Assembly (NCBI RefSeq): GCF_028369105.1
Contig: NZ_JAQNDO010000001.1
Span: 9,890,501 to 9,954,500, forward strand
Source: Polyangium mundeleinium
GTDB lineage: Bacteria; Myxococcota_A; Polyangia; Polyangiales; Polyangiaceae
Length of the DNA stretch: 64,000 bases
Direction of reading: 5' to 3'
The translations under genes were made by a program, and so were the position numbers. Shown in pieces: positions 45,871 to 54,427 of the stretch; position 1 is the first letter of the stretch; each line of letters starts with the position of its first letter. Under the pieces are notes generated by a model, which saw nothing but the letters and a program-made list of their open reading frames with translations, ran no database searches and had not been told where the DNA came from.

Positions 45871-47436
45871 ATGGCGGCCGTCGTCACGCCAGGCGAAACG
45901 TTGCTGGGCAAGTACCGCGTCGAGCGTGTCCTCGGCCAGGGAGGCATGGGCATCGTCGTGGCGGCGCGGCACGAGGGCCTCGGCGAGCTCTTCGCCATCA
46001 AGCTGATGCTCGCGCCCAACGGCGCGAGCCGAGGGCCGGCCGTCGAGCGATTCCTGCGCGAGGCGCGGAATGCGGCGCGCCTGAAAAGCGAGCACGTCGC
46101 GAAGGTCCACGACGTCGGCCGGCTCGACGACGGCCGGCCGTACATGGTCATGGAGTACCTCGAAGGCCGCGACCTCGCCGACGTCATCGAGCGGCGCGGC
46201 CCGCTGCCCGTCACGGAGGCGGCCGGGCTCGTGCTCCAGGCCTGCGACGCCCTCGTGGAGGCGCACGCGCTCGGCATCGTGCACCGGGACCTCAAACCCT
46301 CGAACATGTTCCTGATCCGCAGGCCGAACGGAAAACCCTGCCTCAAGCTCCTCGATTTCGGGATTGCGAAGCGCGTGGACGCGGAGTCGAAGGCGCTCAC
46401 CGCGACCGGCGCGCTGCTCGGCTCGCCGCTCTACATGTCCCCGGAGCAGCTCGAGAACGCGAGCACTGTTGGACCTCGAAGCGATGTATGGGCGATGGGG
46501 GTCGTCTTCTACCAGCTCACGACCGGGCGTGTCCCGTTCGAGGGCGAGTGGATCGGGCAGGTCGTCCACGCGATCATGGCGATCGAGCCCAAGCTGCCGA
46601 GCAAGATCCGGCCGGAGCTGCCCGTCGAGGTCGACGCGATCGTCGATCAGTGCCTGCGCAAGAACCCGGAAGAGCGTTATGCAACCATGGGGGAGTTCGC
46701 CTCGGCCGTGCGCGAGCTGCTCCGCGTGAACAGCATGCTCTCGCCGCTCTCGAACCTGCTCGGCGAGGAAGCCTATCGCGCCCTCTCGGCGGAGCTCGCC
46801 TCGGCGCCCACGGCCCCGGCGTTCGAGCAAGGGCCCACGCAGGACGGGCCACGAGAGGCGCCCCCGAGGGCCCAGGCCGTGACGCTCTCCGAGCCGCCCG
46901 AGAAGCTCGCGGAGCCGCGGTCGACGAACGAGACGTCGAGCACCCCGGCGCCCTCCGGGCCGAGCCCCGCGCCCATGGAGGCCGCGCCCGCGCGCGTGCC
47001 CGAGGGCGCCGCGTCCACGCAGTCGCCCGTGAGCCGGACGATGTCGGAGGCCACGCCTCCGCCCGAGCGGCGCGCGTCTCCCCCGTGGATCGCCATTGCC
47101 GTGGGGTGCTCACTGCTCCTCGGCGTCTGCATCTTCGTCTTTCGCGAAAAACCGGCCCCCACGGCCCCGAGCGTTCCCGGCTCCGAGCCCGAGGTCGCCA
47201 CGACCGTCGCGACGCCTCCTGCATCGAGCCCGCCCGCGCCGCCGCCCGAGCCCTCACCGGCGCCGCCCGTCTCGGCGGCCCCCTCGGCCGTCTCCGCGCA
47301 GCCCTCCGCGACGGCGACCGCACCCCGGGCGACAGCGATGACGTCCGCGAAGACCCCGCCAGCCAAGGCAGCGCCGTCGGCCCCCGCCGCGTCCACCACG
47401 AAATCGACCGCCCCGCCGCGCGATGGCCTTTTCTGA
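45871..47436 (+). CDS. Eukaryotic-like Ser/Thr protein kinase with one membrane helix
   Basis: 521 residues, ATG at 45871. The kinase domain (about 14-280) has the glycine loop GQGGMGIV, catalytic lysine in FAIKLML, HRDLKPSN and DFGIAK, so it should be active. Residues about 300-405 are a Pro/Ala/Ser-rich linker. A membrane helix (WIAIAVGCSLLLGVCIFVF) lies near 410-428, and a second Pro/Ala-rich part to the end is outside the cell. This is the PknB-like layout, although no PASTA or other named sensor domain was seen. Divergent from the DUF4215/RCC1 gene. Confidence 0.9.
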   Translation: MAAVVTPGETLLGKYRVERVLGQGGMGIVVAARHEGLGELFAIKLMLAPNGASRGPAVERFLREARNAARLKSEHVAKVHDVGRLDDGRPYMVMEYLEGRDLADVIERRGPLPVTEAAGLVLQACDALVEAHALGIVHRDLKPSNMFLIRRPNGKPCLKLLDFGIAKRVDAESKALTATGALLGSPLYMSPEQLENASTVGPRSDVWAMGVVFYQLTTGRVPFEGEWIGQVVHAIMAIEPKLPSKIRPELPVEVDAIVDQCLRKNPEERYATMGEFASAVRELLRVNSMLSPLSNLLGEEAYRALSAELASAPTAPAFEQGPTQDGPREAPPRAQAVTLSEPPEKLAEPRSTNETSSTPAPSGPSPAPMEAAPARVPEGAASTQSPVSRTMSEATPPPERRASPPWIAIAVGCSLLLGVCIFVFREKPAPTAPSVPGSEPEVATTVATPPASSPPAPPPEPSPAPPVSAAPSAVSAQPSATATAPRATAMTSAKTPPAKAAPSAPAASTTKSTAPPRDGLF

Positions 47437-47451
47437 GGCGCGCGCCTCCCT

Positions 47452-48882
47452 TCACGTCTCGGAGGCGCTCTTCTTTCCGCGCGGGATCCCGTAGGCATCC
47501 ATCCACCGCGCTAGCTGTCGCTCGTGGACCCCGAGCAGGCGCGCCGCCTCGCCCTGCACGCGCTTCGCCTGGACCAGCGCCGCCTCGATGGCCTCCCGCG
47601 GCGGGCGTGTCGACCGCTCCCGCGGCAGCTCGGCGGACGGCGAAGGCTCCGAGGGCGACGCGTCGGCAGCCGATCCCTCGGCCCGCGCCCCGACCTTGCC
47701 CGCCGCGCGTGCGGCCACCACGCTCAGGTGTGGAAGGTCGATGGGCCCGTCGCCCTTGAGCACGGCCGCGCTGGAGAGGGAGCGCTCGAGCTCGCGGATG
47801 TTGCCCGGCAGATCCCCGAAAAAAAGCGCGCGCGCGGCCCGCTTCGTGATCGCGACGCTCGGCAGGCCCGTCTTGCCGAGGATGTCCGCGCAGAGGACCC
47901 CGAGGTCCTCGCGCCTCTTTCGCAGCGGCGGCAAGAGAGCGACGTACCCCGCCAGCCGCGCCCGCAGATCGGCGCGGAAGCGGCTGTCCTCGGCGAAGAG
48001 CGACTCGTTTGTCGCGGCAATCCAGCGCACGTCCACCTTCTGCGGGCGCTCTCCGCCCACTGGCGTCACCTCGCGCTCCTGGATCACGCGGAGCAGGCTG
48101 GCCTGCGCGCTCTCCAGGAGATTGCCTATCTCGTCCAGAAAAACCGTGCCCCCCTCCGCGCTGCGGATGCGCCCTTTCCGCTCCTCGACCGCGCCGCTGA
48201 ACGCCCCGCGCCGGTGGCCGAAGAGCTCTCCCTCGACGAGGTGGTCCGGGATCGCGCCGCAGTCGACCGCCACGAAGGGCCCGGCGCGGCCGCTCTTTTC
48301 GTGCACGAACCGCGCGGCGATCTCCTTGCCCGCGCCCGTCTCCGCCAGCAAGAGCACGGGCTGATCGGTGCGCGCGATGCGCTCGAGGTCGGTCGAGATG
48401 CCCGCGAGCTCGGGGCACAACGTGCGCGTCGGGCCATGCGACAGGCCCTTGCGGAGCGAGGCCATCCGGCCGGCCATGCGGGGCTCGACGAGGCGATACA
48501 CGAAGAGCGAGTGGCCGATTTCCAGGAGGTCGCCGTCGACGAGCACGCGCGGCCCCTCGATACGTTTGCCGTTCACGAACGTCCCGAGCTTGCTGCCGAG
48601 GTCCTCGATCACGTCGGCGCCGCGGCGGCGCACGAGGCGCGCGTGGGTGCGCGACACGAAAGGATCGGGCAGGAGCAGGGTGGACCCCTCGAGCGCCACG
48701 GGCCCCACCTCCGGGGCGCGCCCCACCTCGTAGGTCGTGCCCTCGCGGGTGATCGGGGGCAAGATCATCGAATCGTCCGCGGGGAGATCGTCGTAACGCA
48801 GGACGTAGACGAGCATGCCCACGGTCTTCTGCTGAACCGAATGCTCCTGTTCCGTCTGGGTGGTGAGCAGAGGTCGTGCCAT
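47452..48882 (-). CDS. FHA-domain sigma-54-dependent transcriptional activator
   Basis: 476 residues, ATG at 48880-48882. An FHA domain (about 40-125) has GRAPEVG, SRTHARL and DLGSKLGTFVNG, and binds phosphothreonine, so a kinase such as the one at 45871 may control it. The AAA+ domain (about 150-370) has the Walker A AETGAGKE, Walker B GGTVFLDEIG and an L1 loop GAFSGA (GAFTGA in most activators). The C-terminal Fis-type helix-turn-helix has LLGVHERQLARWM. Together with sigma-54 it should switch on a promoter with upstream sites, most likely that of the SGNH gene. Confidence 0.9.
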   Translation of the reverse strand: MARPLLTTQTEQEHSVQQKTVGMLVYVLRYDDLPADDSMILPPITREGTTYEVGRAPEVGPVALEGSTLLLPDPFVSRTHARLVRRRGADVIEDLGSKLGTFVNGKRIEGPRVLVDGDLLEIGHSLFVYRLVEPRMAGRMASLRKGLSHGPTRTLCPELAGISTDLERIARTDQPVLLLAETGAGKEIAARFVHEKSGRAGPFVAVDCGAIPDHLVEGELFGHRRGAFSGAVEERKGRIRSAEGGTVFLDEIGNLLESAQASLLRVIQEREVTPVGGERPQKVDVRWIAATNESLFAEDSRFRADLRARLAGYVALLPPLRKRREDLGVLCADILGKTGLPSVAITKRAARALFFGDLPGNIRELERSLSSAAVLKGDGPIDLPHLSVVAARAAGKVGARAEGSAADASPSEPSPSAELPRERSTRPPREAIEAALVQAKRVQGEAARLLGVHERQLARWMDAYGIPRGKKSASET

Positions 48883-48940
48883 GCGCGGACCGGATCCTAG
48901 GCGACGCGCCCGTCGCGTCGCAAGCGCGGCCTCGCCCCAC

Positions 48941-48989
48941 GTCCGGACACCCGCGGCGATGTCCGGACCTCCCGCCCCGATGTCCGGAC
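48941..48989. promoter_or_regulatory. Three GTCCGGAC palindromes: likely activator binding sites (UAS)
   Basis: The 8-bp palindrome GTCCGGAC occurs at 48941-48948, 48961-48968 and 48982-48989, spaced 20 and 21 bp, about two helical turns. They lie 59-107 nt upstream of the activator start and 63-125 nt before the sigma-54 -12/-24 element on the other side. This is the normal distance for enhancer-binding proteins. The Fis-type DNA-binding domain of the adjacent activator is the obvious reader (inferred). Confidence 0.65.
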
Positions 48990-49051
48990 GCGCGGAGCCT
49001 CAGCGCTCGCGGGCGTCGCCGATTTCCTCGTGAAATCGAGGGATCCGGTGG

Positions 49052-49066
49052 TGGCACGAGCGTTGC
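49052..49066 (+). promoter_or_regulatory. Sigma-54 (RpoN) promoter for the SGNH-hydrolase gene
   Basis: TGGCACG-N4-TTGC, with GG at -24 and GC at -12, matches the RpoN consensus with correct spacing. Transcription should start near 49077, giving a leader of about 66 nt before the ATG at 49144. Confidence 0.8.
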
Positions 49067-49143
49067 GATAGCGTCCTCCCGAAGCGCGCGACGGAAAGTC
49101 CGGCGCGCCGAACCCTGAACTTCACACGCCAATGGAGGCTCCC

Positions 49144-49947
49144 ATGACGCTCTCGAATTCCCTCTTCGCCCTGACCCTCGCGTTCCTCTCCTGTGCCTCG
49201 ATGGGCTGCACGGTCGATTCGATGGACGCTGCAATGGCCGATGACGCCGCATTCGCTGAGGGCGAGGACGCCGCCGAGGCGGACGGCGAGGACGAGGAGG
49301 TCGCCGAGGCCGAATCCGAGCTCGGCGTGGAGTGCAAGATCCAGCCCTTCGGCGACTCGCTCACCGCGGGCATCGGCGGGCTCGACGGCTATCGCGGCCA
49401 CCTGCTCGTCACGCCGCCGGCCGTGGGCGCGCCAATCCGAATGTCGGGCCTCTCGGGCGATTGGTCGTCACCGAACCTCTGGGCCGCCGGCCAGCACCTG
49501 CACTCGGGGTATCCCGGGTTCCGGATCGACCAGCTCACGCCCTGGATCCAGACGAATTACGTCGGCGCGAACGTCCTGCTCGTGCACGCCGGGACGAACG
49601 ACATCCTCCAGGGGCAAGGCCACCTGAATGCGGCGTACGATCTCGACATCATGGTCCGCTGGCTCATCGCCTTCAACCCGACGGCGCGGATCCTCGTCGC
49701 GAAGATCATCCCGCTCATGGGGGCGTACGCCGTCCTCAATGGCGAGGTGACCGCGTACAACGCCTACGTCGACGGGATCGTGGCCACGCTGAAGGCGCAA
49801 GGGTACGGGAAGGTGGACGTGGTCGACATGAACACGGGCTTCCCGACGTGGACGCTCGCCGCGGATGGCATCCACCCGGACGCCACCGGTTATGCCTGGA
49901 TGGCCAGCAGGTGGCGCAACAAGCTCAATGCGCTCGGGTGCTTCTGA
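49144..49947 (+). CDS. SGNH/GDSL-family hydrolase lipoprotein
   Basis: 267 residues, ATG at 49144; an in-frame ATG at 49132 exists, but GGAGG lies just before 49144. Lipobox (SMGC, Cys 22) is followed by an acidic spacer (Asp/Glu/Ala). The SGNH fold has FGDSLTAG (block I nucleophile Ser), HAGTNDI with the block III Asn, and AADGIHPDATGYAWMA holding the catalytic Asp and His. It should cut ester bonds, perhaps acetyl groups on polysaccharides. It is driven by the adjacent sigma-54 promoter and therefore tied to the FHA activator. Confidence 0.88.
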   Translation: MTLSNSLFALTLAFLSCASMGCTVDSMDAAMADDAAFAEGEDAAEADGEDEEVAEAESELGVECKIQPFGDSLTAGIGGLDGYRGHLLVTPPAVGAPIRMSGLSGDWSSPNLWAAGQHLHSGYPGFRIDQLTPWIQTNYVGANVLLVHAGTNDILQGQGHLNAAYDLDIMVRWLIAFNPTARILVAKIIPLMGAYAVLNGEVTAYNAYVDGIVATLKAQGYGKVDVVDMNTGFPTWTLAADGIHPDATGYAWMASRWRNKLNALGCF

Positions 49948-50064
49948 CCTTTCGGGGGCCGCCTCGGGGTCGTCCGGATGCCGCTTGGCACGTAGGGCAG
50001 CCTCGATGCTCGACGCCGGCCACGACCGACCTACCTCGACCGCCTACAAGCTGATGGGGTGCCG

Positions 50065-50199
50065 CTACGGGTCGTGGTTCGTCCACCAGAGCGATTGATG
50101 TTCGCCCTCGGGGTTGGGCTCTCGACGAGGCACGTCATCGGTGTGCCGGAGCCCCACGTAGACGACGAGCGCGCCCACGACAGGGAGCAGCCAGTTCAT
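50065..50199 (-). CDS. Possible small single-helix membrane protein
   Basis: 44 residues from ATG 50197-50199 to stop 50065-50067. It begins MNWLLPVVGALVVYVGL, a good transmembrane helix, then a hydrophilic tail ending in WWTNHDP. There is no good ribosome site, and no family is known to me. It is the only coding signal in the gap 49948-50398. The rest of that gap holds the dispersed element copy 2 and nothing else recognised. Could be chance. Confidence 0.35.
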   Translation of the reverse strand: MNWLLPVVGALVVYVGLRHTDDVPRREPNPEGEHQSLWWTNHDP

Positions 50200-50258
50200 C
50201 GCGTGCGTCAGAGGTAGCACCCGCCTCGACACCGGGCCCGTCCAACCGCGCGCGCCCT

Positions 50259-50345
50259 TCCTCGACAGCGGTCTACAAACAGATCCTGCTTGCCGCCTCC
50301 GCCTCCGCCTCCGCTCCCGCTCCCGCCTCCGCTCCCGCTTCCGAT
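50259..50345 (+). repeat. Dispersed intergenic element, copy 2 (core plus C-rich hexamer array)
   Basis: The core 50259-50293 begins CCTCGACAGCGGTCTACAAA and continues AGATCCTGCTTGCC. It is closely related to copy 3 (51735) and copy 1 (minus strand, 37123-37152). The array 50293-50345 is made of CCGCCT/CCGCTCCCG units. Confidence 0.65.
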
Positions 50346-50398
50346 GCCGTTCCCGGAGCCTGTTCGGAGCGTACTCGGTAATATCGACTGCGCCCGAT

Positions 50399-51667
50399 TC
50401 ACGGACCGGGGCGTGGAGCCGAAGATCGCGATTTCGGCACGAATCGGAAGTGCACGAGCGGCGGCCTGCCGTCGTCGATCTCCGGCCGTTCGATTTCCAC
50501 GTGGAGGGCCTCTGGCGATACCCGGTGCCGGACCAGCCATCGTTTCACCTGCTGTGCGCGCTCCTGCGCGAACTGCTCCGCATTTCGCCCTTCATTTGCT
50601 TTGACGCGCGCAATGATTCTGATCGAGCCGGGCAATTCCCTGAGGGCCTGGGGCAGCGGTTCCAGCTTGGCAATTTCCTTCGGATCGAGCGCAGTACTTC
50701 GGAGCGCAAAGCCGACCCAGAGAAGCATCGGGAGGCTGCAATCCCCCGGGGAACGCGCCCAGTTGCCGCTTTTGCACTGCAAGACCTCGCATGACCGTCG
50801 CAGTAGAATAGAGCTTTTATCCGGAAGCCATTCTCCAGCATAGAAGCACGACGACGAATCGTTCGGCTGGCAGTAGGCGCGTCCGCGATGACAGCCGCAC
50901 ATTTGCTCGCCGATGGTGACGTGCTCCTCGGGCGCATACTGCCTGCCCTGAAGCTTGCACCCTGTCTCGTCCACCCCGAGCTCGGCAGGCGGTGGGTATG
51001 GACGGAGCGCGCAGAGACGCACGTCGGTAAGCGAATAAGACACACGATCTGTAAAACGTTCCGTGGGAATGGGCTCGATTCGGCCGTACACGAGCACCTC
51101 CACGTTCGGCGGGAAGGTGCAGCAGAGCCAGGAATCATCACCCCCGCAGAGAAACGCATGCGAGTTTGCTTCGTCTGCAAGCAGCAGGCTCGGAGCTATC
51201 TCCCGCTCGGAGCTTTCGAGAGGCGAAAGGACGATGGGGCCGCCCACCGAATTGCAGCACTGAAAGTTGCAGTCCATCAGGGTCATGCGCGTTCTGGCGT
51301 GCAGCAGCCCACGCACGAGCACGGACTGGCCGGAAAGCTCGGGCGCGCGCGCGAGCACTCCGGTGACATCGAGAGGATCGAGCCCCAAAGGGCACGGCGG
51401 CAGCACAGCCGGCTCAAATGGACAACCGTGGTCGATGAGGCACTCAGGCCGAAGCTTCTGGAAAGGCTTGTAGGGTGAATCTGCGGCGCTTGCCCATCCG
51501 CGGGTGTCGACGACCCGAGCGGCATCCGGCACGTCTGATCCGGCATCTGTGGGAACCACGGACGGGGTCGAAGGCGTGAGATAATCCGGTGCTCGCGGTG
51601 TGCCGCACGCGATGGAATACGCGATGAGAACCACCGCGGGCCATCGGAAAAGCGTCCGTGCAAGCAC
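50399..51667 (-). CDS. Lipoprotein with cysteine-rich middle and OmpA-like C-terminal end
   Basis: 422 residues, GTG at 51665-51667. Signal peptide and lipobox AYSIAC. The middle (about 95-310) has at least ten cysteines, with CNFQCCNSVGG and CGGDDSWLCC and a CGCHRGRAYC stretch. This suggests disulfide-rich modules. The last ~90 residues (LPGSIRIIARVKANEGRNAE then AQQVKRWLVRHRVSPE) resemble an OmpA-family peptidoglycan-binding domain without the classical Asp and Arg pair. The combination is unusual. It may link the outer membrane to the wall. Not in an obvious operon. Confidence 0.7.
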   Translation of the reverse strand: MLARTLFRWPAVVLIAYSIACGTPRAPDYLTPSTPSVVPTDAGSDVPDAARVVDTRGWASAADSPYKPFQKLRPECLIDHGCPFEPAVLPPCPLGLDPLDVTGVLARAPELSGQSVLVRGLLHARTRMTLMDCNFQCCNSVGGPIVLSPLESSEREIAPSLLLADEANSHAFLCGGDDSWLCCTFPPNVEVLVYGRIEPIPTERFTDRVSYSLTDVRLCALRPYPPPAELGVDETGCKLQGRQYAPEEHVTIGEQMCGCHRGRAYCQPNDSSSCFYAGEWLPDKSSILLRRSCEVLQCKSGNWARSPGDCSLPMLLWVGFALRSTALDPKEIAKLEPLPQALRELPGSIRIIARVKANEGRNAEQFAQERAQQVKRWLVRHRVSPEALHVEIERPEIDDGRPPLVHFRFVPKSRSSAPRPGP

Positions 51668-51734
51668 GGCCTCAGTCTACACTCATCCGTCGGCGCATGG
51701 CAGTCCCTGCGTGATCCGGGGATCCACCCCCCCT

Positions 51735-51793
51735 TCCTCAACAGCGGTACACAACCAGATCCCTCTTGCCGCCCCCGCTCCCGCCCCCGCCTC
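51735..51793 (+). repeat. Dispersed intergenic element, copy 3
   Basis: The core 51735-51768 reads CCTCAACAGCGGTACACAAC then AGATCCCTCTTGCC. It is followed by a short CCGCTCCCGCC-type array that touches the stop codon of the gene at 51792. Shares most positions with copies 1 and 2. Confidence 0.65.
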
Positions 51794-52490
51794 AATACAT
51801 CGCCGGCACCTGCGGCAGCTGACTGAGCCGCGACGGACTCTCATCCGCGAGGTCATCAAATACCTCCCGGATCAGCGGCACCTTGTCCACCCCTGCCAGC
51901 ACCCCCAGCACCACGTGTTTCGCTGAAGCATACGCCCGTTGCCACGCGTTCCACGCGGCGGCGACATCCGCCGTCATCGATCGCCGCTCCGACCGGCCTG
52001 CGTGCACCTCGTCGTCGAACACCGAAAGCGCGGCTCGCGCCTGCTCCGCGCGGTCCGACCAGGACGCGTGCTCGGGCAGCATCTCCTTCATCTTCTCGAT
52101 CGCCTCGCGCGCGTGCTCGAGCCGCGCGATGAGCTTCGCCGGTGTCCGGCGCACCGCCGTGCTGAGCGATTCTCCCTGCAGGAGACGCGACGTGATCATG
52201 AAGCCGTCGCGACAAGCCTCGGCATCGTGAACCAGGCTCCGCAGCGTCTCGCGCGCGGCCAGAACCGCGTCCGGCGCACCTTCGGGCGCGCGGTGCAGGA
52301 AAAGCTCGGGGACACCCGCGCGGAGCAGGGCCGCTTCGAGCGACTCGCTGGCCGTGGCCACGCGACTGGCCATGAGCCGGAGGGTCCCGTCGAGCTCGAG
52401 ATCGAGCCCGAGCAGGAGCGTGTTGATCTGCGCCGCGGTGAAGCGGCCATAGGCGATGGCCTCGTACGGATCCATGCAGGAGTCGGTCAT
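51792..52490 (-). CDS. Uncharacterised helical protein
   Basis: 232 residues, ATG at 52488-52490, with GAGGTCG upstream. No signal peptide or membrane helix. It is almost all helical with heptad-like spacing: AAQINTLLLGLDLELDGTL, AREAIEKMKEMLPEHASW and DDEVHAGRSERRSMTADVA. It has no family I recognise. Divergent from the membrane protein gene at 52634, with a 143-nt shared control region. The stop codon adjoins dispersed element copy 3. Confidence 0.65.
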   Translation of the reverse strand: MTDSCMDPYEAIAYGRFTAAQINTLLLGLDLELDGTLRLMASRVATASESLEAALLRAGVPELFLHRAPEGAPDAVLAARETLRSLVHDAEACRDGFMITSRLLQGESLSTAVRRTPAKLIARLEHAREAIEKMKEMLPEHASWSDRAEQARAALSVFDDEVHAGRSERRSMTADVAAAWNAWQRAYASAKHVVLGVLAGVDKVPLIREVFDDLADESPSRLSQLPQVPAMY

Positions 52491-52633
52491 GATCGACCTC
52501 TCGGTGCGGAATTTTGGGGAACGAACCTTCCCTCCCATTACCGCCAAAAAAGGGCGGGCGTCAATCGGCGCGACGATGTGCGCACCTCGTACCCCAGGAG
52601 ATCGTATATCGTCTCGCAGATGAGCGATTGGCC

Positions 52634-54421
52634 GTGAGCGAAGACAAACCCGAGGGCGAAGCCACCCAAGCCCAAGCCGAAGCAAAAACCGAGGGCGGGA
52701 CGAACCGGCGGCGGACGTTCGTGATCGCCGCGCTCGGCGCGCTCGGGCTCGCTCTCGCTGCGGCTGGCGTCTGGTTCGGGCTGCCGCGCGTCAAGGCGTC
52801 GCGGGATGCGAAACGCTCGGGTGCGGCGCTCTTCCGTTGCCTCTTCGGCGAGCCGCCCACCGCGGGCGAGACGCCGGACGAGCGGCTGCGGAGGATCCTG
52901 CTCACGGCCGTCTCGCTGCCCGATCCGGAGCGCCTCTCCACGACAGGCCCGGGATGGCCCGGTCGATGCGCCGCGCATGCCGAGGCGCTCGCGGACGCCG
53001 AGCGGCGCAGGGGTCGTGCGGCCTTCGCGCCGCCGCCCGATCTCGCAGCCCGCGTGATCGAAAAGGCGCGGGACATGTATACCCGCTCGGATCTCCCGCT
53101 CCCGTCGCTCTGGAGCATGGCCGATCCGGACGGCGGACCGAAAGAGGTGCCGCTGCCGCCCGCGCCCGCGTCGCCGGCCGACCTCGACGCGCCGAACCTC
53201 GCCGAGCGGATCGGGTTCGGCGATCACTCCGCGGACGTCGTTCCGGGACGAACCTTGCGGCTCGTCTTCCGCGGCGATCGGGGCGGTCCGCCGACGACGT
53301 GCTCGTTCCCCGCGGGCCTCGACGCCGCGTCGTGTGTGCCCCTCGCGCCGCGCGCTCGCCTGCCGCGGCCGCACCTCTGGCCCGCGGCCGACGACGAGGG
53401 GCCCGCGCTGGTCGCCGATCGGAGCTCGGCGCGATCGACGTTTTACCGGGCGGACACGGGGCAGGCGTTTGGCGAGCCGTACCACGTGGTCGGCGGGTTC
53501 TCGACGGCGAAGGAGGTCGTGGGGGTCGTCGAGATGGAGCTCGGCAAGCGGGGCGAGGAGTTCGCGCTCTGGCTCGATCGGAACGAGGGCACGCGGCGGC
53601 TCGATCGCGTGCGGATCGAGCCGCCGCCGCGGGTGCGTTTCTCCAGCGTGTTCGTCCTCGGCGACGCGCTCGCGTGGATCGAGCCGCGCGCGGGCAAACC
53701 GCACCTCCTCTTGCGGAGGCTCGGCGCCGTCAAAGGTCCGACAGGTCCTATCGAGGACGCCGGCGCGCTCCCGCACGACGCCGTGCACCTCGCCGCGTGC
53801 CGCGCGCCGAAGAGCCTCGTGATCCTCGCGCGGGACGGCGGATCGGTGTGGATGACGCGAAGGGAGGAGCGCGGCGGCTCTCCGCTCGTGCGCGCCGACG
53901 AGCTGCCGCGGCCTGCGGGCGCCGTCGTGGTCTCCGAGATCGTCACGTGCGACGACGACGCGGCGCAGGCGACGCTCGTGCTCCGCCGCGGCGACGGGGC
54001 CTCCGCGATCCACGAGGTGCGGCGCACGTGGTGCAAGAAGGACACGTGCAAGCCGATCGTCCTCGCGCTTGACGAACTCTTCCGGGGTCGCGATCCGATG
54101 TCGCGCCCGGCGCCGCCGTCGAACGGCGAGAGCCCCGTGCTCGCGGCGTCGTTCGGCGACCGGCTGCTCGTCGTCTGGCGAACGCCGGACGCTGGCGTGC
54201 GCGCGCGGATCGCGACGCCCACGACGATCACGACCGCGCCCGACGTCGTGGTCTACGACGAGGCGAGCCAGGACGTGAACGGCGCGGGGCGGCTGCACGC
54301 GATGCGGCTCTTTCCGCGTGGAGACGCGGCCATCTTGCTCCTCCACGCGGTGAGCGGCATCAAGGCGATCCGCATCGGCGCGGACGGGACCGTCCGGCCG
54401 ATCCAGGGCGCCCCCGGCTGA
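52634..54421 (+). CDS. Membrane-anchored uncharacterised protein with a large extracytoplasmic domain
   Basis: 595 residues from the GTG at 52634; a TTG two codons earlier is possible. After ~25 charged residues comes one membrane helix (FVIAALGALGLALAAAGVWF). The rest is periplasmic, with repeated strand patterns (VVGVVEMELGKRGEEFALWL, LLLRRLGAVKGP, VVVSEIVTCDDDA) that look like a WD/propeller-type fold. Several Cys residues are spaced singly. It converges with the lipoprotein gene at 54428. The function is unknown. Confidence 0.7.
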   Translation: MSEDKPEGEATQAQAEAKTEGGTNRRRTFVIAALGALGLALAAAGVWFGLPRVKASRDAKRSGAALFRCLFGEPPTAGETPDERLRRILLTAVSLPDPERLSTTGPGWPGRCAAHAEALADAERRRGRAAFAPPPDLAARVIEKARDMYTRSDLPLPSLWSMADPDGGPKEVPLPPAPASPADLDAPNLAERIGFGDHSADVVPGRTLRLVFRGDRGGPPTTCSFPAGLDAASCVPLAPRARLPRPHLWPAADDEGPALVADRSSARSTFYRADTGQAFGEPYHVVGGFSTAKEVVGVVEMELGKRGEEFALWLDRNEGTRRLDRVRIEPPPRVRFSSVFVLGDALAWIEPRAGKPHLLLRRLGAVKGPTGPIEDAGALPHDAVHLAACRAPKSLVILARDGGSVWMTRREERGGSPLVRADELPRPAGAVVVSEIVTCDDDAAQATLVLRRGDGASAIHEVRRTWCKKDTCKPIVLALDELFRGRDPMSRPAPPSNGESPVLAASFGDRLLVVWRTPDAGVRARIATPTTITTAPDVVVYDEASQDVNGAGRLHAMRLFPRGDAAILLLHAVSGIKAIRIGADGTVRPIQGAPG

Positions 54422-54427
54422 GCGCGA

